Notes: generated from the sequence alone by a model not told the origin. Shown: positions 25,047 through 34,136, counted from the first letter of the stretch. The stretch: 64,000 bases of DNA from Pantoea cypripedii (GCF_011395035.1 NZ_CP024769.1:519965-583964), one strand, 5' to 3'. Numbers and translations: made by a program.

Positions 25047-26342
25047 ATGCTGCTAATTCTCAGTGTGCTTATGATTGGCTGCTTTATCGGCTTATTAATG
25101 AGCAAAAAACTCTCTGCCCTGACGGCATTGATTATTATCCCAACACTTTTCGCGCTATTTTCCGGGCATGGTGTAGAGATGGGCAGTATGGTGATAAAAG
25201 GATTGCGTACTGTCGCCCCAACCGGCGTGATGCTGATTTTCGCCATGCTTTATTTTATGAGCGTCACCGATGCCGGGATGTTTGATCCGATTATTAAACG
25301 CATTGTCTCTGCCGTCGATGGCGATCCGGTCAAAATATTTATCGGCACGGCGCTGCTGGGTTTTATTGTGGCGCTGGATGGCGATGGCGCAACAGTATAT
25401 ATGATTGTCCTGTCGGCATTTATGCCGATATATGAACGTGTTGGCTTATCTAAATTGAGCGTTGCCTGCCTGTTATTACAATGTACCGGGTTGGGGAATA
25501 TGTTTCCGTGGGGTGGCCCCACTGCCCGTGCCGCCACCGCCGTTCATGCCGATGTCGCCACCTTATTCGTACCCATGTTATTACCGTTGCTGGCCTGCGT
25601 AGTATGGACCTTTGTGATGGCGTGGTTGCTGGGGCGCAATGAACGTAAGCGAATTGGCTTTGATGCTGGCTCATCTGCAACGATGAGCGGTCTGCAATTT
25701 GAAGAAAAACCCTGTGTAGCCTGGCGCTTCTGGTTTAACTGGGTGCTGACCATCTCCCTGATGACCCTGCTGGTGCTGGATGTGGTGCCGATGGCCTATC
25801 TGTTTATGCTGGCAACGGCGATCATGTTTGTCGTTAACTATCCACAGCTCAGCCAGCAACAGGAGCAGATGGCACGCCATGCGCCAGCCATTCTCGCCGT
25901 GGCCGGACTCATCTTCGCCGCTGCGGTGTTTACCGGGATCTTCTCCGAAACCGGTATGGCAGATAGCCTGGCAACAGCGATTGTGAATGTGATCCCCCCG
26001 GCACTCGGCCCTTATCTGGCGGTGATTACTGCGGTGATCAGTATTCCGGTGACCTGGATGGTTTCCAACGATGTGTTTTATTTCGGCATGCTGCCGGTGC
26101 TCGTCCAGGCGGCTGGACATTATGGTATCGAACCGATTGAAATGGCTCGCGCCGCATTAGTGGGCCAGCCGGTGCATATTCTCAGCCCGCTGGTGGCCTC
26201 CACTTATTTACTAATCGGCATGCTGAAACTGGATTATGCTCAGGCCCAGCGTTTCACTCTGCGTTGGTCATTTATTACCTGTCTGGTATTACTGCTGGTC
26301 GCACTGATTACCGGATGCTTCCCATTCTATCGCGATGCTTAA
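25047..26342 (+). CDS. CitMHS-family transporter (citrate-metal:proton symporter type)
   Basis: A 431-residue membrane protein with about 12 hydrophobic segments. The LLQCTGLGNMFPWGGPTARAATAVHADV segment (about 139-166) and FIVALDGDGATVYMIVLSAFMPIYERVG (about 107-134) are family hallmarks. Members carry citrate complexed with Mg, Ca or iron, or related di/tricarboxylates. The spacer upstream (24793-25046) is AT-rich with palindromic TTTATTTTTATTAAAAATAA and probably holds a promoter. A possible long-loop stem (AACGAGA at 26361, TCTCGTT at 26396) follows the stop. The LysR gene at 22619 may control it together with the MRJP-family gene; this is inferred. Confidence 0.87.
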   Translation: MLLILSVLMIGCFIGLLMSKKLSALTALIIIPTLFALFSGHGVEMGSMVIKGLRTVAPTGVMLIFAMLYFMSVTDAGMFDPIIKRIVSAVDGDPVKIFIGTALLGFIVALDGDGATVYMIVLSAFMPIYERVGLSKLSVACLLLQCTGLGNMFPWGGPTARAATAVHADVATLFVPMLLPLLACVVWTFVMAWLLGRNERKRIGFDAGSSATMSGLQFEEKPCVAWRFWFNWVLTISLMTLLVLDVVPMAYLFMLATAIMFVVNYPQLSQQQEQMARHAPAILAVAGLIFAAAVFTGIFSETGMADSLATAIVNVIPPALGPYLAVITAVISIPVTWMVSNDVFYFGMLPVLVQAAGHYGIEPIEMARAALVGQPVHILSPLVASTYLLIGMLKLDYAQAQRFTLRWSFITCLVLLLVALITGCFPFYRDA

Positions 26343-26504
26343 ATAATCCCCATATAGCCAAACGAGATATCAGGTTATAAGTTTATTTTCTGCTGTCTCG
26401 TTATTTTCAAGACAAATCTGCATGCACGGCAATATTTTCTTTTGTGTCATTTTCCCGTAGAATGCCCTTTTTTTCATATGTAAGACAATAATCAAGGGTT
26501 TTTT

Positions 26505-26906
26505 ATGAGCGATGCACTGAAGGCATTGAACAATCTTCGCACACTGCGTGCTCAGGCGCGTGATGTTGAGGTTGAAGTTTTAAACGAAATGCTGGAAAAA
26601 CTCAGCGCGATAATCGCCGAACGTCGTGATGAAGTGGCTGCAGAAAATGCCGCGCTGCGCGAGAAAGAAGAGAAACTGGCGCTGTATAAAGAGATGCTGC
26701 TTAACGATGGCATTGATATTTCTGAACTGGCGCAATTAAGCCAGGGCGAAAGCAAACCTAAAGCAAAACGTACACCGCGTCCGGCCAAATATAAATTCAC
26801 TGATGAAAATGGTGAAGAGAAATTCTGGACTGGTCAGGGCCGTACACCATCGCCAATCAAGAGCGCCATTGATGCTGGCGGTTCGCTGGACGATTTCCTG
26901 ATCTGA
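26505..26906 (+). CDS. H-NS/StpA-family nucleoid protein (divergent paralogue)
   Basis: 133 residues. The N-terminal oligomerisation helices (SDALKALNNLRTLRAQARD..., coiled coil to about 70) are followed by a basic linker (KPKAKRTPRPAKY, 84-96) and a C-terminal DNA-binding domain with the AT-hook-like core WTGQGRTP (108-115), then SLDDFLI. It differs from the enterobacterial housekeeping H-NS as I remember it in the middle helices and in SPIKSAIDAGG replacing AVIKKAM-EQG. A second copy or StpA-like protein is therefore more likely than the main hns. Such proteins silence AT-rich acquired DNA, several patches of which lie nearby. Confidence 0.9.
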   Translation: MSDALKALNNLRTLRAQARDVEVEVLNEMLEKLSAIIAERRDEVAAENAALREKEEKLALYKEMLLNDGIDISELAQLSQGESKPKAKRTPRPAKYKFTDENGEEKFWTGQGRTPSPIKSAIDAGGSLDDFLI

Positions 26907-26922
26907 TCTTTCAGGTAAAAAT

Positions 26923-26951
26923 AGCGGAGAGTGCCCAAAGCACTCCCCGCT
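26923..26951. terminator. Terminator between convergent H-NS-like and M60 genes
   Basis: AGCGGAGAGTGC (26923-26934) pairs with GCACTCCCCGCT (26940-26951) with one mismatch and a five-base loop. On the minus strand it is followed by ATTTTTACC, which suits the M60 gene best. Confidence 0.75.
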
Positions 26952-26958
26952 GTCAGTT

Positions 26959-28668
26959 CTACGGCTTTCCTGCTTCGATCGTAAACTTCATATCACTGCT
27001 TGCCTCACTGCCGTCCTTGCCTGTTACCGTTAGCCGGTAGACAGCCTCACCCGTTACGTTAGCCGGAATCCATGCCTGAGCGACAGCATCCTTTACCTCA
27101 TCGAGGTCGTTACCCCTTTTGTCCTTCAGACCAAAGCGTTCCTGACCGCTAACCATTGACCATTTAAAGGCCACCGCGTTCTTGCTGGCGTTACCATCAA
27201 GCGTAAATATGTGGGAGATTTTGTTCGAACTAATGAAGACATCAGGGTCGGTAACCGCCTTAAGCTCTTTTTCGGCATAATCATACTTGATTGAGGAATC
27301 ACGATTCTCCCAGATTGGGGCGGTTAACAAGGGTAAGCTCGTGCTGCGCTGTGCCAGATACTTGCGGGTATTATCCGTTGGCATCAGGCCCCACTGCTCA
27401 AAGAATGGTATCAGGTTAAAATGGCTGATACGGCTGGTTTGCACAATGAATTGCTGCATCTTTTCATCATTGGTACGTGGTAGATCCTCATCGTCCATTT
27501 CCCGATAATGGCGCGCCAGAGTCGCGTAAAAATCTTTACCGAAGGTCAAATCAAGCTGCCACAACATCGCAATTTTGGTCCAGTTATCCTGGGCATTGTA
27601 ATCACGTTGCGGTTGTTGCAGGTATTTGAATGCTTTTGCCCACACACCATCCGTTTCGAGACGGGAAGTAAGGCCAAACTCACGCTGTATATACAGCGAG
27701 GTAAGATTAACCGTGACTTCACTCATCCCACCCCATGTCAGTGGTGACATCTGTAGATTATGACCAAGTTCATGCCAGGGTCCCCAGCCATCGCTTCTCA
27801 GGACATGATTGTTCACCACACCCTGCATCGCATTTTCATCGCAGGTCTGCATGCGCCACTTTCCGGTATTCATATAACCAGCACATTTGTCGCTGTTTTC
27901 AGTACCTGCCAAAGGGATACCATCCACAAAATGGAAGTGATAAGGAAAAACCGGATGTTTGCTGGCAGGATCGTCATTTGTCAGGCCATACTGCTGTTCC
28001 GCCAGCTTGACGATACTATCCCAGGTGGTCAGCATGCTGACTGGATCGCCGTTCTCAATGAATTGCGCCGCTTTTTCACGTCGCAGGGTAATCATCATAC
28101 GGTCACTCAACAGCTCAACGTAGGGAGAGTTATTTAACACCGGGTCAGTCAGCATGCGTTTCCAATCCCCCTGTTGATTCTGCTTGAGGATAAAACGTGG
28201 GAAGGGATGACCACCATGAATCTGAAGGGCGATTTCGCCGTCAATCGGCTTATCCATATTCGCAATATACAGAATGCCATCCTGATCAACCTGAAGGGTG
28301 TTGATGCCCCATTCAAGCTTTTGGCGTTGCGCGTGGCTGAATTCATAGGTGCGATCACTGGGAACGGAGATAAATGCTTCCAGTGACGGCTTTATATCGC
28401 GGTTACCGTACAGAATCGCCAGGTTCAGTACCTCGCCTTTCTTCACATAATAACCCGTCGATTGAAAGGGTGTCTGGCCGTGGTTAGTGCGTTGCCGATC
28501 CCGCAACGATTCCAGGTTAACGTGCTGATCAACAGTAATATCGCGAGATGGAATAATATCGTTATTTTTAGCGTTTGAAGGTGTGAAGTTGTTATCTGCT
28601 CCAGCCGTGAGGGGAAGACAGGCGGCACTGATGGCGAGAACCAGAAAACCACATTTAAAATATTTCAT
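26959..28668 (-). CDS. Secreted M60-family (enhancin/mucinase-like) zinc metallopeptidase
   Basis: 569 residues with a signal peptide (MKYFKCGFLVLAISAACLPLTAGAD, cut near 24). The catalytic motif HELGH is at 299-303, with the third zinc ligand probably Glu317 in GGMSEVTVN, matching the gluzincin M60 pattern HExxH-x(8-28)-E. Upstream, the segment YYVKKGEVLNLAI...GNRDIKPSLEAFI resembles the carbohydrate-associated N-terminal part of M60 proteins. The last 100 residues (from about 465) look like a beta-rich accessory domain. Relatives (enhancin, BT4244-like, SslE C-terminal domain) cut mucin-type glycoproteins. It stands alone with its own terminator. Acting on insect peritrophic matrix or host mucins is an inference from the family. 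Confidence 0.87.
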   Translation of the reverse strand: MKYFKCGFLVLAISAACLPLTAGADNNFTPSNAKNNDIIPSRDITVDQHVNLESLRDRQRTNHGQTPFQSTGYYVKKGEVLNLAILYGNRDIKPSLEAFISVPSDRTYEFSHAQRQKLEWGINTLQVDQDGILYIANMDKPIDGEIALQIHGGHPFPRFILKQNQQGDWKRMLTDPVLNNSPYVELLSDRMMITLRREKAAQFIENGDPVSMLTTWDSIVKLAEQQYGLTNDDPASKHPVFPYHFHFVDGIPLAGTENSDKCAGYMNTGKWRMQTCDENAMQGVVNNHVLRSDGWGPWHELGHNLQMSPLTWGGMSEVTVNLTSLYIQREFGLTSRLETDGVWAKAFKYLQQPQRDYNAQDNWTKIAMLWQLDLTFGKDFYATLARHYREMDDEDLPRTNDEKMQQFIVQTSRISHFNLIPFFEQWGLMPTDNTRKYLAQRSTSLPLLTAPIWENRDSSIKYDYAEKELKAVTDPDVFISSNKISHIFTLDGNASKNAVAFKWSMVSGQERFGLKDKRGNDLDEVKDAVAQAWIPANVTGEAVYRLTVTGKDGSEASSDMKFTIEAGKP

Positions 28669-28782
28669 AACATTCCCAATAAGTTACAGTTAAATCCTGT
28701 CGCTATTAGAGAACAAACGAAATATCAAGCACAGAAGAGTTGCCTGGTAAGGTGTGAGACCTTTCGCATTAATTTTAAGCCA

Positions 28783-29715
28783 TTACTCGCTAACGCTGGT
28801 CCGGATATCATTCGCGCCAGTCACTGTTTCAAACAACAGACCGCGCAACCAGCGATATCCCGCATCCCGGTGGGTTCGTTCATGCCAGGCGACATTTTTG
28901 GTAAAACCAGGGATGGTCAGTGGCGGTGTCAGCACCCGTAATCCTGCGGTATTGACCGCCAGCCGTCGGGGTACCACAGCAATCAAGTCACTGACCCGTA
29001 AAATCTCCGGTAATACCAGGAAGCTGCTCACTGATAAAGAGACGCGCCGTGATTTTCCCAGTGCCGCCAGTGCATCATCAGTTACACCATGGAACTGTCC
29101 ACCGTGATAGGAAACCAATGCATGATCAAGTGTGCAGAAATCTTCCAGGGTAATGCCGTTGCCCTGCGCTGCCGGATGGTCATGGCGCAACAGGCATACA
29201 TACTCTTCATCATACAACGCACGTGCATGTAAATCTGGCGGCGTGGTGTCCGGTGTAATCAGCGCAATGTCGACATCACCGCGCTCGAACTGAAAAGTCA
29301 GTTGATCATTATTGACGGGCACGACCGCAACGCGAATACCCGGCGCGAGTTTACGTAATGCCTCCATATAGGGCACCACCACAGCGCGGAGTGCGTAGTC
29401 GGTAGCGGCGATGGTGAAGGTCATTTCTGCGCTGGCCGGATCAAAGGCTTTGGGTTGTAGCAGGCCATTAACTTCAGCAAGAATCTGTTTTACCGGCGCA
29501 GCCAGTTCCAGCGCCCGCAATGTAGGCACAATTCCGCGTTGCGTTCGAGTAAACAGCGGATCATCGAAACACTCGCGTAGCCTTGTCAGCATGCCACTGA
29601 CCGCAGGTTGCGTCAGTGCCAGCCTGTTAGCCGCACGCGTCACATTACGTTCATCCAGCAGAGCATCCAGTGCTTTGAGCAGGTTGAGATCCATGGTTCT
29701 GATATCAATTGGCAT
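28783..29715 (-). CDS. LysR-family transcriptional regulator (NodD/PnbR-like subgroup)
   Basis: 310 residues. The start MDLNLLKALDALLDERNVTRAANRLALTQPAVSGMLTRLRECFDDPLFTR is the NodD-like LysR HTH. The first Met is at 29715, and Met8 at 29694 (just before DLNLL) is an equally good alternative start; neither has a strong ribosome site. The effector domain follows (MTFTIAATDYALRAVVVPYMEALRKLAPGIRVAVV). It is divergent from the DJ-1/PfpI-like gene across 170 bp and probably regulates it. Confidence 0.87.
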   Translation of the reverse strand: MPIDIRTMDLNLLKALDALLDERNVTRAANRLALTQPAVSGMLTRLRECFDDPLFTRTQRGIVPTLRALELAAPVKQILAEVNGLLQPKAFDPASAEMTFTIAATDYALRAVVVPYMEALRKLAPGIRVAVVPVNNDQLTFQFERGDVDIALITPDTTPPDLHARALYDEEYVCLLRHDHPAAQGNGITLEDFCTLDHALVSYHGGQFHGVTDDALAALGKSRRVSLSVSSFLVLPEILRVSDLIAVVPRRLAVNTAGLRVLTPPLTIPGFTKNVAWHERTHRDAGYRWLRGLLFETVTGANDIRTSVSE

Positions 29716-29888
29716 GATGGCTATAAGTAAAGTTGCAGATGAAACTTATTTCATCACGGGGAACTGCTTTCGGCAAGCGTGGCAGTTATTACCTGGAATG
29801 ATAGCTGCAATCATAAATGACGATAATGCTGATGACAGCCAATACGTCATACTGGTGAATCAGATGATTAAGTCGCTAAGGAACGATG

Positions 29889-30566
29889 ATGTCTGCTAAA
29901 AAAATACTTTTCGTGCTCACCAGCCATGACAAACTGGGCTCAACCGATGGCGCAACGGGTTTCTATCTTCCTGAATTAACTCACCCTCTTGAACAGCTGG
30001 AAAACGCCGGTTTCAGCGTGGATTTCGCTTCAATTAAAGGCGGCAAACCTCCGGTCTATGGTGTTGAGCTGGATGACTCGGTCAATGCACATTACTGGAA
30101 TAACGAGAATTTTCAGCACAAGCTGGCGCATACGTTGGCGCTGGAGCAAGTGGATGCTGCACAGTATGCGGGCGTGCTGTATGTAGGCGGACATGGCACG
30201 ATGTGGGATTTCCCGCAGAGCGAAGCGGTACAACGCGTGACTCGCGAGATATGGCAGCATAATGGCGTGGTGGCAGCGGTCTGTCATGGCCCTTCCGCAT
30301 TGGTCAATGTCACCCTCAATGACGGCAGCCTGCTGGTTGCGGGTAAGCATGTCAGCGCCTTTACCGATGAAGAAGAATGTATTGTGCAGCTGGAAAACGT
30401 TGTGCCGTTCTTGCTGACCAGCAAATTGCAGCAGCAGGGAGCAATCATTGCTGGCGCCGCTGCCTGGCAGGATCAGGTTTCCGTCGATGGGCGTTTAGTT
30501 ACCGGGCAAAATCCGCAGTCCGCCGCCAGCGTGGGTAAAGAGATGGTGAAGGTGTTGCAGGGCTAA
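29889..30566 (+). CDS. DJ-1/PfpI superfamily protein (HSP31-like class I glutamine amidotransferase fold)
   Basis: 225 residues; ATG 29889 is better spaced from AAGGA than ATG 29886. Motifs: ILFVLTSHDKLGSTDGATGFYLPELTHP (start), YVGGHGTMWDFP (about 98-109), and the nucleophile elbow AAVCHGPSALVNV with Cys132-His133. The GGHG...W and long N-terminus place it with HSP31-like proteins: HchA-type glyoxalase III/holdases and YajL-like relatives. It is cytoplasmic. Adjacent divergent LysR suggests induced expression, perhaps by an electrophile or carbonyl stress. The function is inferred from the fold only. Confidence 0.87.
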   Translation: MSAKKILFVLTSHDKLGSTDGATGFYLPELTHPLEQLENAGFSVDFASIKGGKPPVYGVELDDSVNAHYWNNENFQHKLAHTLALEQVDAAQYAGVLYVGGHGTMWDFPQSEAVQRVTREIWQHNGVVAAVCHGPSALVNVTLNDGSLLVAGKHVSAFTDEEECIVQLENVVPFLLTSKLQQQGAIIAGAAAWQDQVSVDGRLVTGQNPQSAASVGKEMVKVLQG

Positions 30567-30935
30567 TCCTCTTCTTAGTCGTATTGCCGCAAGAATGTAT
30601 TCCTCCCTGCCGTTGCCGGGTTGGCATTTATGTCTGCCCGGTTAATCACGATAGAAAATCTCGACCAAAATTGCTGGCTGACAAAGAAGTGCTCAGGAGC
30701 AGAAGTCTGCTTGTTATGCCGCGAACTTTAAGTATGTTGTAATTATATGCGCATTATTTCGCCTCCACTCTTTACGTCTCGCCCCTGAAATAAGCTATTC
30801 ACGCCCGAAATGTTCACTTATTAAGCAATATTGGAGACAAAAAGGAGATTCACCCCTCTTTATATACAATGAGAATTATTATCATTATCATGCGCATTCG
30901 CTTACGAATGTTAACAAAACAGGGAGAAAACTTTA
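30567..30935. other. Intergenic region upstream of the catecholate receptor
   Basis: 369 bp without a gene. A weak stem (CCGGG near 30619 with CCCGG near 30639) may end the DJ-1-like transcript. The right half holds the Fur box at 30871-30889 and the receptor promoter. Nothing else is recognisable. Confidence 0.5.
30871..30889 (+). promoter_or_regulatory. Fur box
   Basis: GAGAATTATTATCATTATC matches 16 of 19 positions of the Fur consensus GATAATGATAATCATTATC. It lies 47 bp before the GTG start of the receptor gene, so iron repression of that gene is expected. Confidence 0.85.
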
Positions 30936-33128
30936 GTGAATGCAACCAAATGTAACGCAAGACGACCTGTTGCTCTGTTTTTGACCGGACTGTTGAGCAC
31001 ATCAGCTTACGCCGTCAATGAGGAGCCAACCGAGAAACTGGCTGACGATGAATCGATGATTGTCACAGCGGAAGAAGAACTGAAACAACAGCCAGGTGTT
31101 TCAATCATTACTGCGGAAGACATTCAAAAAAGCCCTCCCGTTAACGATTTATCAGACATCATTCGCAAAATGCCCGGCGTCAATCTTACAGGTAACAGCG
31201 CCAGTGGTAGCCGTGGGAATAATCGTCAAATCGACATACGCGGCATGGGACCAGAAAATACCTTAATTATGATTGATGGGGTCCCTGTCACTTCGCGTAA
31301 CGCCGTTCGCTACAGCTGGCGCGGCGAGCGTGATACTCGTGGCGATACCAACTGGGTTCCGGCCGAAATGGTGGACCGTATCGAGGTTATTCGTGGACCG
31401 GCAGCTTCCCGCTATGGTTCTGGGGCAGCAGGTGGCGTAGTGAACATCATCACTAAACGCCCGACTAATGACTGGCATGGCTCCCTGTCGCTGTTCACCA
31501 ATCAGCCAGAAGATGATAAAGAAGGTGCCACTAAACGCGCCAACTTCAACCTCAGTGGTCCGCTGGCCGGTGATGCTCTCACCATGCGTCTGTTCGGCAA
31601 CATCAATAAAACTGACGCCGACGCTTATAACATCAATACCGCTGAAAACGGATCTTATGCGGCAGGCCGTGAAGGTGTGCGTAATAAAGACATCAACACG
31701 GTGTTCTCGTGGAAAATTACTCCACTGCAAATTGTCGATTTCACTTATGGTTACAGCCGACAGGGCAACATTTATGCCGGAGACACCCAATACAGCAACG
31801 GCAATATCAGCCCGGATGGCATAGTGGAGTCGCTTTATGGCGATGAAACTAATCGCATGTATCGCCAGAGTTATGGCATTGCCTGGAATAGCATCTGGGA
31901 TTGGGGTACCTCAAAACTCAATTTCAATTATGAAAAAACCAACAACACCCGCCTGCAAGAAGGTTCAACAGGTCGCGTTGAAGGGATGATCAACAGCAAT
32001 ACTTACTCTACCAGTCGTCTCGAAAGCTATCGTGCCGGTGGCGAGATAAACTTCCCGGTTGAGATGCTGGTCGATCAAACGGTCACCCTTGGTGCTGAAT
32101 GGAACCGTGATGAGCTAAACGATCCTGCTTCTATGAGCGCAACCGATGTATCCGGTGTGATCATTGATGGCGTATCTGGCAATCCATCAGAACGTAGCAG
32201 CAAAAATAGCGCAACCATCAGCTCATTGTTTTTTGAAGATAACATTGCCGCCACCGACAGTACCGAAGTTATCCCAGGCCTGCGCTTTGATTATCACGAT
32301 AAGTTCGGTGCCAACTGGAGTCCGAGTCTCAATATTTCGCAAGGTCTGGGCGATTATTTCACCTTAAAATCAGGTATTGCCCGCGCATTTAAAGCACCGA
32401 ACCTCTATCAATCCACCGAGGGGTATCTGCTTTCCACGCGAGGCAATGGTTGCCCGGTAGGTCTCACCAGCGGCAGCTGTTATTTATTAGGTAATGATAA
32501 TCTCGACCCGGAAATCAGCGTCAATAAAGAAATCGGTATTGAATTTAATCACGATGGCTATATCGCCGGAATTACCTGGTTCCGCAATGATTACAAAAAC
32601 AAAATTGTCGCGGGTGATGATCTGGTGGGCTATGCCTCAAACGGCTATAACATATTACGTTGGGAAAATGGCGGTAAAGCGGTTGTTGAAGGTCTGGAAG
32701 GTAATCTGACAATTCCGCTGGTACGCGATACGCTGGAATGGCGCACCAACGCGACTTATATGTTCCGTTCTGAAAGCAAGAAAACAGGCAATCCGTTGTC
32801 TGTTATCCCGGAGTTCACCATTAATTCTCAGCTTGACTGGCAGGTTACGGATAAACTGGATGCCAATATTAACTGGACCCAGTACGGAAGACAGAAACCG
32901 CGTCAATATGCTGAAATCCGCAATGAAGTCAATGCGATCTCTAACCGGGAAATCAGTCCCTACTCCATCTTCGGTTTAAACGTGAATTACGACATCACTA
33001 AAAACCTGCGTGCCAATGCTGGGATAAATAACCTCTTTGATAAACGTATTTATCGTGAGAATGATGGCGCATCGACCTATAACGAACCAGGCCGTGCTTA
33101 TTATGCCGGATTAACTATGTTGTTCTGA
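30936..33128 (+). CDS. TonB-dependent receptor for catecholate siderophores (FepA/PfeA/IroN type)
   Basis: 730 residues starting at GTG 30936 with AGGGAG upstream. Signal peptide to about residue 27, TonB box ESMIVTAEE, plug with GVSIITAEDIQKSPPVNDLSDIIRKMPGVNLTGN, GNNRQIDIRGMGPENTLIMIDGVP and RIEVIRGPAASRYGSGAAGGVVNIITKRP, and a terminal strand YYAGLTMLF ending in Phe. The RGERDTRGDTNWVP insert in the plug and the extracellular cysteine pair (NGCPVGLTSGSCYLL) are seen in FepA/PfeA/IroN receptors. Enterobactin-like ferric catecholates are the expected ligand. A strong Fur box lies upstream. No esterase or permease adjoins it, so uptake beyond the outer membrane depends on genes elsewhere. Confidence 0.9.
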   Translation: MNATKCNARRPVALFLTGLLSTSAYAVNEEPTEKLADDESMIVTAEEELKQQPGVSIITAEDIQKSPPVNDLSDIIRKMPGVNLTGNSASGSRGNNRQIDIRGMGPENTLIMIDGVPVTSRNAVRYSWRGERDTRGDTNWVPAEMVDRIEVIRGPAASRYGSGAAGGVVNIITKRPTNDWHGSLSLFTNQPEDDKEGATKRANFNLSGPLAGDALTMRLFGNINKTDADAYNINTAENGSYAAGREGVRNKDINTVFSWKITPLQIVDFTYGYSRQGNIYAGDTQYSNGNISPDGIVESLYGDETNRMYRQSYGIAWNSIWDWGTSKLNFNYEKTNNTRLQEGSTGRVEGMINSNTYSTSRLESYRAGGEINFPVEMLVDQTVTLGAEWNRDELNDPASMSATDVSGVIIDGVSGNPSERSSKNSATISSLFFEDNIAATDSTEVIPGLRFDYHDKFGANWSPSLNISQGLGDYFTLKSGIARAFKAPNLYQSTEGYLLSTRGNGCPVGLTSGSCYLLGNDNLDPEISVNKEIGIEFNHDGYIAGITWFRNDYKNKIVAGDDLVGYASNGYNILRWENGGKAVVEGLEGNLTIPLVRDTLEWRTNATYMFRSESKKTGNPLSVIPEFTINSQLDWQVTDKLDANINWTQYGRQKPRQYAEIRNEVNAISNREISPYSIFGLNVNYDITKNLRANAGINNLFDKRIYRENDGASTYNEPGRAYYAGLTMLF

Positions 33129-33141
33129 TGTGATCCACCAT

Positions 33142-33164
33142 CCTGCCAGCACTGCGCTGGCAGG
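33142..33164. terminator. Bidirectional terminator
   Basis: CCTGCCAGC-ACTGC-GCTGGCAGG, a perfect 9-bp stem between the convergent receptor gene and the luxR-type gene, followed by GTATCTTCT. Confidence 0.8.
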
Positions 33165-33183
33165 GTATCTTCTCCGATGGAGT

Positions 33184-33912
33184 TTACTTATCTGATGGAT
33201 GCGAAATAATGTTAAGTTCAATTGCCAGACTAATAGCATGTTTCGCATTCTTAACGCCCAGCTTTCTGACAATATTTCCCATATGAAATTTTACAGTGCT
33301 AACGGTGATATTAAGTATGCGGGCAATTTCAGGGTAAGTTTTACCGGTACTACTCCAGTAAAGGATCGAGTTTTCACGGGAAGAGAGGGTACTTTCCGTG
33401 TTCTGTTGAGGTTTATTCTCATCACGATAGAGATGCAGTAACAATTCATGGGTATCAATTAGCAAACCTTGTATTTCATTTCTGTTTCTTCTTATATTCT
33501 CATCCAGCTCTGGCATCAGGAATTTATTAATATATAAAGATAACACCACAAGATTATTATTCTGGTCATGCAGAATAAAGCTTTGCCCACTCACCACATC
33601 ATAAGGTTTAATAGAGTCAAAAATCTTGCTGATTTTCCACTGAGAGTTAATCGTCAGACTATCATCCCAGATGAGAGGTGAAATGCGATTCAATGCATTA
33701 ATTATCACCGGATCTATGCTTTGATATTTAGACTCCAGATAGATTTCAGAAAAGTAATCAGGAAAACTGGTGATGATAATCATATCATCAACATTGCGCT
33801 TATTCATTACTGCGTAAGCGTAATTTATCTCTCCGTATTTCGATAAGTATTTTTCCAGATTATTTTTCATGATTTCATTTTTTTGGGAATCTGAAAAAAA
33901 ATTTCTGCTCAT
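33184..33912 (-). CDS. LuxR-type quorum-sensing regulator (autoinducer-binding domain plus HTH), no adjacent luxI
   Basis: 242 residues; ATG 33912 follows GAGGAATAAGTTA. The N-terminal Autoind_bind domain (about 20-165) aligns with TraR/EsaR. The Tyr61, Asp70, Pro71, Trp85 and Gly113 equivalents are present (EIYLESKYQSIDPV, PLIWDD, VVSGQSF), but the Trp57 equivalent is Phe (PDYFSEIY). The C-terminal LuxR HTH (LSSRENSILYWSSTGKTYPEIARILNITVSTVKFHMGNIVRKLGVKNAKHAI) is intact. No acyl-homoserine-lactone synthase occurs in the window, so it is a LuxR solo here. It lies downstream of, and on the same strand as, a decarboxylase-acetyltransferase pair, with a 224-bp AT-rich gap containing an inverted repeat. 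Confidence 0.9.
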   Translation of the reverse strand: MSRNFFSDSQKNEIMKNNLEKYLSKYGEINYAYAVMNKRNVDDMIIITSFPDYFSEIYLESKYQSIDPVIINALNRISPLIWDDSLTINSQWKISKIFDSIKPYDVVSGQSFILHDQNNNLVVLSLYINKFLMPELDENIRRNRNEIQGLLIDTHELLLHLYRDENKPQQNTESTLSSRENSILYWSSTGKTYPEIARILNITVSTVKFHMGNIVRKLGVKNAKHAISLAIELNIISHPSDK

Positions 33913-33971
33913 TAACTTATTCCTCTAAGTTCACTAGCCTGCATTATATTACCTTTAGATACAGCATCATC

Positions 33972-33999
33972 GACGATAGTATAGCAGATAGCTGTCGTC
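33972..33999. promoter_or_regulatory. Inverted repeat upstream of the luxR-type gene
   Basis: GACGATAG (33972-33979) and CTGTCGTC (33992-33999) form an inverted repeat with one mismatch around a 12-base spacer, 60 bp upstream of the luxR-type start. The length is compatible with a dimeric regulator site. A lux-box function is only a guess. Confidence 0.3.
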
Positions 34000-34136
34000 A
34001 TTTTTGAGTGGAAATATCTATATTTATATGAGAACCAGCTTGCCAGACTGGCCTCACACCCTTCGACCCACCATGAACACAAGCCATTGAAAATAAATAA
34101 TTATTTAAGACAAATGCCTTATGGGTTATGTTTCAC

